From contig NZ_CP130720.1 of assembly GCF_035984415.1 (NCBI RefSeq), forward strand, positions 5,208,001 through 5,272,000: a stretch of DNA of 64,000 nucleotides. Direction: 5' to 3'. The notes under the pieces are model-generated. The model had not been told where the DNA came from. It was given only the letters and a program-made list of their open reading frames with translations, and made no database searches. The position numbers and the translations under genes were made by a program. The DNA comes from Streptomyces sp. NBC_01296 (GTDB lineage: Bacteria; Actinomycetota; Actinomycetes; Streptomycetales; Streptomycetaceae). Shown one piece after another: positions 59,248 to 64,000 of the stretch. Position 1 is the stretch's first letter. Every line of letters begins with the position of its first letter.

Positions 59248-62200
59248 ATGTCTGTCACGCTGCCTGACTGGGCCGACACGCTGCTGGACTTGATCGGTGT
59301 GTCCTGGCCGAATGTCGACGAGGACGCCTACCGGGAGATGGCCGACTCGCTCCGCGAGTTCGCGGACGACCTCCTGGATGACGGCCAGCTGGCCAACAAC
59401 CATGTCGAGCGCCTGCTGTCGGCCAGCAAAGGCGAGTCGATCGAGGCCCTGAACGAGCACTGGAACAAGGTCAAGGGAAAGCACTTCAAGGACATCGCAG
59501 GTGCGGCCCGCACCATCGCTGGGGCGATGGATCTGGCCGCCGGTGCGGTTGTCGGTATGAAGACCGCCGCCTTGGTGCAGCTCGGGTACCTCGCCTCCGA
59601 AGCGGGTATCGCGCTCTCCCTCATTCCGGTCACCGGCGGTCTGTCGATGCTGATCGGCGCAGGGGCCATGCGCGCAACCCAAGAGGTCATCAAGCGCCTC
59701 ATCAAGGAATGTGTCGAGGAAGCCGTCGGCTACATCGTCTCAGCGATGACCGAACCGGCCGTCGCGGCCCTGGAGGGCATGGCCGCCGACCTCGTCGTCC
59801 AGCTCGGCTCGATGGCACTCGGCTTCCAGGACGGTGTCGACCTCGACCAGACCAAGAACGCAGGCAAGGACGGCTTCCGCGACGGCGTCCAGTCCGGCAA
59901 GGAGTCCCTCCACCTCGCCTCCGCAGACGGCAGCGGTTCCGGAAACGGTGGAGGGACCGGCCTGGTCGACCTCCACATCGAGCACTCCGAGCACACCCGT
60001 GCCGGCACCAACCTCAACCATGTCAGCACCAACATCCACGGCAAGACCACCGCGAAACTGACCAAGGCCAAGCACCACCACGGCCGCACCCGGGGCCGCG
60101 ACTCCATCGCCCGGGCCATCGATCCGGTCGCAGACAAGGCCATGGCAGCCCTCACCAAGGCCACCAAGGCCATGGGCGACCACGTCGGCACCACCCTGCC
60201 CAAAGCCGTCAAACAGATTTCCGCCGACCACAAGAAGAACGACCAGGCTCTCCATGACGACTTCAACCGCCTGAAGGGCAAGGGCGGCCACGGCGGCAAG
60301 GGGCCGGGAGGAAAGGATCCGGCCGGCTACGGCAAGGGTGAGGACTCGGCCCGTACCAAGCCGAACTCGGCTCAGGACGCCAAGGACGCCCCGCGCAGCA
60401 ACGCCATTTCCCTCGACAAGACCGTCTGCAAAAACGATCCCGTCGACGTGGCCACAGGCAAGATGCTGCTCCCGCAGACGGACCTGACCCTGCCTGCTGT
60501 ACTGCCCATGGCACTTCGCCGTACACATGTGTCCACGTACCGGTACGGACACTGGTTCGGCCGCAGTTGGGCCTCCACTCTCGACGAACGGATCGAAGTC
60601 GACCCGGTCGGCTTCGGTGCTGTCTGGGTCCGGGAGGACGGCTCACTGCTGGTCTACCCGCGGCTTCCCCGTCCGGATGGGGAGCAGGTGATGCCGCTGG
60701 AAGGGGATCGGCTGCCTCTTGTCCACGACGGCGAAGACGAGGGCGAGAGTCGGTACACGGTCTTCGACGCGGCCAGCGGGGGCACTCGAACGTTCACCGG
60801 CAGCCCCTACCGAGACTCTCCCGCCCACTGGCTGTCCGAAGTCTGCGATCGCAACGGCAACCGCATCCGTTTCAACCGCCGTTCCGACGGAGCCCCCCTC
60901 TCGGTTGTCCACTCCGGCGGATACACGGTCAGAGTCGCGGCCGACACCTCCCGCGTCACGGCGCTCGCCCTTGAAGGGCCGGAGGGCGCAGAAACGGTCC
61001 TCCGCTACGGCTACGACGAGGCCGGTGACCTTACTTCATTGACCGGTCCGGAGAGTCTCGACACCCCCCCGATGCGGTTCACCTACGACGCCGACAGTCG
61101 CGTTACCTCGTGGACCGACCGGAACCTGTCCACGTTCCGGTACGTCTACGACGCGGACGGCCGTGTCGGCAGCACCGTGGGCCCCGACGGCATCCTCTCC
61201 TCACACTTCACCTACGACGTACACCCTCAGACAGGGCACCGGGTCACCTGCTACACCGATTCCACCGGCGCCACCACGGTCCTCCACCTCAACGACCGGC
61301 TCCAGGTCGTTTCCGAGACCGATCCGCTCGGCCATACGACCCAGCTGACCTGGGACGCATACGACCGCCCCCTGAGCCGTACCGATCCGCTCGGTCAGAC
61401 AACCGAGTTGACCTGGGACGAAGCGGGGAATCTCACCGCCGTCCGACTCCCGGACGGTTCGGTCTCCACGGCGCGCTACAACGCGCTGAACCAGCCAGTC
61501 GAGGTCAGGGCCCCGGACGGCACCGTATGGGAGCAGTACTTCGACGAACTCGGCAACTGCACCGGCACCCGCGGGCCCGACCACGCTCTCACCCGATTCA
61601 CCCACGACCGCACCGGTGCGGTCGCGTCGTTCACGGATGCTCTCGGCTCCACTACGCACATCCGCGCCAACCGCGCGGGACTTCCCGTGGAGATCACCAG
61701 CTCCGACGGGGGTGTCACCACCGTGGAGCGCGATCACCGGGGCCGCCCCACCCGCATCGCCGATCCCGCGGGCAGCGCGCAGCAGTTCACCTGGGATGCG
61801 GACGACCGGCTGCTGCACCGCGTCACCGCCGACGGCAGCCGTGAGTCCTGGCGCTGGGATCCTGAGGGCAACTGCCTCGCCCACACTGATGCCCATGGTG
61901 GTGTCTCGGCCACCGAGTACGGTCATTTCGACAAGCCGCTCGCCCGTATCGCGGCAGACGGGGCCCGCCATGAGCTGCGCTACGACACCGAACTGCGTCT
62001 GGCCCAGGTGACCAACCCGCTCGGACAAAAATGGAGTTACACCTACGACCGCGCGGGACGGCTCGTTGCCGAGGACGACTTCGACGGCCGCCGGACTAGC
62101 TACGCCTACGATCAGGCGGGCCGTCTGACCTGCCGTACGAGCTCTCAGGGGGTGTCGGTCGCGTACACCTGGGACTCCATGGACCGGTTGACCTCCCGGG

Positions 62201-64000
62201 AGGTCGAAGGACACCTCGTCCGCTACGCCTACGACCGGGCCGGCGAGCTCGTCTCCGCCCGGTCGCCGGCCTCCGCCGTCGTCATGGAACGCGACGCCAT
62301 GGGACGGCTGATCTCCGAAACCGTCGACGGCCGAACCAGCCGCTACAGCTACGACCTGCTGGGCCGCTGCGTCTCCCGCACAACACCCTCGGGTGCTGTC
62401 AGCCACACCACCTACGGCGAAGCGGGGGACCGCCTCTCACTCACGACCGACGGACACACGATCGCCTTCACCCACGACGTGCTCGGCCGTGAACTGACCC
62501 GCACTTGGGGATCTGAGTCAGCTCCCATCTCCCTGCATACGGCGTGGGACAACCGCAGCCGGCCCGTGAGTCAGTCCGTGGCCAGCGGCGGGACCGCCTC
62601 ACCCGTCCGGAACTACGCGTATCGCGCCGACGGGTATCCGGTGCGGATCACGGAGTCGGTAGCCGGGGCCAGGTGGGACAAGCAGATCTCACTCGATCCC
62701 GTGGGGCGTCCGCTCAGCATCGAAGCACCCGGCTGGACGGAGACGTACGCGTACGACGGCGCGGGCAACCAGACGCAGGCCGACTGGCCGAGAGCAGCCG
62801 GCCACAGCGAGGCCCGCGGGTCTCGCACGTACGCCGGAACCCGTGTGACATCCGCAGGTGCTGTCACCTACGAACACGACGCGGCGGGCCGCGTGGTCAT
62901 GCGACGGTGCACGAGACTCTCCCGCAAGCCCGACATATGGCGCTACACCTACGACGCCGAAGACCGTCTGGTCTCGTGCACCACCCCGGACGGCGCCGTG
63001 TGGCATTACTCGTACGACCCACTGGGGCGGCGTACCGCCAAACACCGCATGTCCCCCGACGGCGTGGCGGTCATCGAGACCGTCCAGTTCACATGGGACG
63101 GATCTCTGCTGGTCGAGCAGTCCGACTCCGCCACCCGGACCGTGCTCACCTGGGAGTACGAGGGCCACCGCCCGCTGAGCCAGTACGAGCGCCGGGAACT
63201 GGACGACGCAGAGGTCGACAGCCGCTTCTTCGCCATCATCACCGACCTGGTCGGTGCGCCGACCGAGCTGGTGGCCGAGTCCGGCGAGACGGCGTGGCGG
63301 GCCCGTTCGGCCTGCTGGGGCACGACCGGCTGGGGCAAGGACGCAACCGCGTACACCCCGCTGCGTTTCCCCGGCCAGTACGCCGATCCCGAGACCGGTC
63401 TGCACTACAACTACTTCCGCCACTACGACCCGGACACCGCCCGTTACACCAGCCCCGACCCGCTCGGCCTGTCACCAGCGCCCAACCCCTCGACGTATGT
63501 CCTCAACCCATGGGCGTGGAGCGACCCATTGGGTCTGGCACCCAAGCGCTGCAAGATGGACGCATACGATTGGGACGGGAGCATCCGCTACGGCCGTCTC
63601 GACCACCTCGGACGCCCTACCGGCGTCTATGCCTGCCTTCGCCCCGAAATCCTGGACGCGAAGAAGGGGACGGCCGCCGGCAAGCTCAAGCCCCCGGGCT
63701 GGCGTGGCAACGGAACGGACTTCAACGAGGCGCGTGGCCATCTGCTGGCCGATCGGCTCGGCGGAGCCGGGACCGGGACGAAGGCCTATCACAACCTGGT
63801 CACACAGACGCAGGACCCCACGAACTCACCGGACCAGCGGGACCAGGTAGAACAGGTGATCTTTGACGCGGTCAAGAAGGGCAATGGTGAAGTCATCCAG
63901 TACAGCATCAAGCCCGTCTACGCGGGAGCCAACCCCATACCCATCCGTCTGGATTTCACAGCTTTCGGAAACAAGGGCTTCACCTTCACCCACAGCCTCG
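59248..64000 (+). CDS. RHS-repeat polymorphic toxin with nuclease tip (runs off window)
   Basis: At least 1584 residues are present; the frame is open at the window end. Residues 1-215 are helical with a hydrophobic middle (SLIPVTGGLSMLIGAGAMRA) and lack a signal peptide. They resemble the WXG100-like N-terminus of CpnT and other type VII-secreted toxins. A Gly/Lys/His linker (216-385) precedes a DUF6531-like start (CKNDPVDVATGKMLLP, near 391). YD/RHS repeats (about 430-1370) and the RHS core GQYADPETGLHYNYFRHYDP follow, ending near DPLGL (1430). The tip after DPLGL has RGHLLADRLGG and HNLVTQTQ, matching DNA/RNA non-specific endonucleases (Endonuclea_NS_2). Expect an immunity gene next. ATG 59248 follows a G-rich site. 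Confidence 0.93.
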   Translation, partial: MSVTLPDWADTLLDLIGVSWPNVDEDAYREMADSLREFADDLLDDGQLANNHVERLLSASKGESIEALNEHWNKVKGKHFKDIAGAARTIAGAMDLAAGAVVGMKTAALVQLGYLASEAGIALSLIPVTGGLSMLIGAGAMRATQEVIKRLIKECVEEAVGYIVSAMTEPAVAALEGMAADLVVQLGSMALGFQDGVDLDQTKNAGKDGFRDGVQSGKESLHLASADGSGSGNGGGTGLVDLHIEHSEHTRAGTNLNHVSTNIHGKTTAKLTKAKHHHGRTRGRDSIARAIDPVADKAMAALTKATKAMGDHVGTTLPKAVKQISADHKKNDQALHDDFNRLKGKGGHGGKGPGGKDPAGYGKGEDSARTKPNSAQDAKDAPRSNAISLDKTVCKNDPVDVATGKMLLPQTDLTLPAVLPMALRRTHVSTYRYGHWFGRSWASTLDERIEVDPVGFGAVWVREDGSLLVYPRLPRPDGEQVMPLEGDRLPLVHDGEDEGESRYTVFDAASGGTRTFTGSPYRDSPAHWLSEVCDRNGNRIRFNRRSDGAPLSVVHSGGYTVRVAADTSRVTALALEGPEGAETVLRYGYDEAGDLTSLTGPESLDTPPMRFTYDADSRVTSWTDRNLSTFRYVYDADGRVGSTVGPDGILSSHFTYDVHPQTGHRVTCYTDSTGATTVLHLNDRLQVVSETDPLGHTTQLTWDAYDRPLSRTDPLGQTTELTWDEAGNLTAVRLPDGSVSTARYNALNQPVEVRAPDGTVWEQYFDELGNCTGTRGPDHALTRFTHDRTGAVASFTDALGSTTHIRANRAGLPVEITSSDGGVTTVERDHRGRPTRIADPAGSAQQFTWDADDRLLHRVTADGSRESWRWDPEGNCLAHTDAHGGVSATEYGHFDKPLARIAADGARHELRYDTELRLAQVTNPLGQKWSYTYDRAGRLVAEDDFDGRRTSYAYDQAGRLTCRTSSQGVSVAYTWDSMDRLTSREVEGHLVRYAYDRAGELVSARSPASAVVMERDAMGRLISETVDGRTSRYSYDLLGRCVSRTTPSGAVSHTTYGEAGDRLSLTTDGHTIAFTHDVLGRELTRTWGSESAPISLHTAWDNRSRPVSQSVASGGTASPVRNYAYRADGYPVRITESVAGARWDKQISLDPVGRPLSIEAPGWTETYAYDGAGNQTQADWPRAAGHSEARGSRTYAGTRVTSAGAVTYEHDAAGRVVMRRCTRLSRKPDIWRYTYDAEDRLVSCTTPDGAVWHYSYDPLGRRTAKHRMSPDGVAVIETVQFTWDGSLLVEQSDSATRTVLTWEYEGHRPLSQYERRELDDAEVDSRFFAIITDLVGAPTELVAESGETAWRARSACWGTTGWGKDATAYTPLRFPGQYADPETGLHYNYFRHYDPDTARYTSPDPLGLSPAPNPSTYVLNPWAWSDPLGLAPKRCKMDAYDWDGSIRYGRLDHLGRPTGVYACLRPEILDAKKGTAAGKLKPPGWRGNGTDFNEARGHLLADRLGGAGTGTKAYHNLVTQTQDPTNSPDQRDQVEQVIFDAVKKGNGEVIQYSIKPVYAGANPIPIRLDFTAFGNKGFTFTHSL

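Noticed and set aside
58937..59293. A 118-residue plus-strand frame (and an 87-residue one) before the RHS gene
   Set aside because: Composition is unlike a folded protein, no ribosome site is seen, the frame runs into the RHS start, and third-position GC is low.

Overview
The window is chromosomal DNA of a Streptomyces-type actinomycete. GC content is very high, GTG starts and 4-bp GTGA/ATGA overlaps are common, and a leucine tRNA with anticodon UAA (bldA) lies at 24398-24478. Two Rpf-type cell-wall hydrolases, DivIC, a c-di-AMP (ydaO-type) riboswitch, a Rex-type operator upstream of a type II NADH dehydrogenase, and LAXTG/LPXTG-anchored surface proteins all fit that genus. The gene order P450, rpf, rpfA, eno, divIC, DUF501, ppx, ndh, cfa matches what I recall of the Streptomyces core chromosome. 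Most of the window is therefore conserved core, with a few accessory patches.

Layout: 47-10216 holds a lipoprotein, a membrane protein coupled to a Ser/Thr kinase, a YfhO-like membrane protein, a SurA-like lipoprotein, MazG, a flavohemoprotein and a divergent cytochrome P450. 10252-16272 is a growth, cell-wall and division block: two Rpf-LysM proteins (the second behind the riboswitch), enolase, DivIC, a DUF501 protein and exopolyphosphatase. 16251-16997 is a RelE-type toxin-antitoxin module bracketed by 28-bp perfect direct repeats, the left copy forming the 3' end of ppx. 17103-23926 carries the Rex-type site, ndh, a cyclopropane synthase and a MacB/FtsX-type ABC exporter. bldA follows, then a BI-1 family protein and small proteins of unknown role. 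27571-36656 is general metabolism: thiolase, SGNH hydrolase, cystathionine beta-synthase, an RpiR regulator, a divergent FAD monooxygenase/TetR pair and a PLP decarboxylase.

36701-42281 is a histidine-utilisation operon (hutU, an M20 amidohydrolase, hutF, hutI). 42440-46507 is a four-gene, largely translationally coupled operon for exported proteins. It has a small LPQTG protein, a DUF916-like membrane-anchored protein, a second anchored Ig-like protein and a large LAETG protein that repeats the small protein's domain. Its composition recalls the WxL operons of Firmicutes and is the best candidate for an under-described system. 46652-57363 has a small Cys-containing secreted protein, a POT peptide transporter, a two-component system, a GtrA protein, purKE, an intact dipeptidase, a paralogous dipeptidase that has lost most metal ligands, and a UDP-glucose dehydrogenase-type enzyme. 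After an acyl-CoA dehydrogenase, the window ends inside a >1580-residue RHS polymorphic toxin. That protein has a type VII-secretion-like N-terminus and a DNA/RNA non-specific nuclease tip; its end and any immunity gene are outside the window.

By eye I found no in-frame TTA codon in any gene called here, so none should depend directly on bldA.
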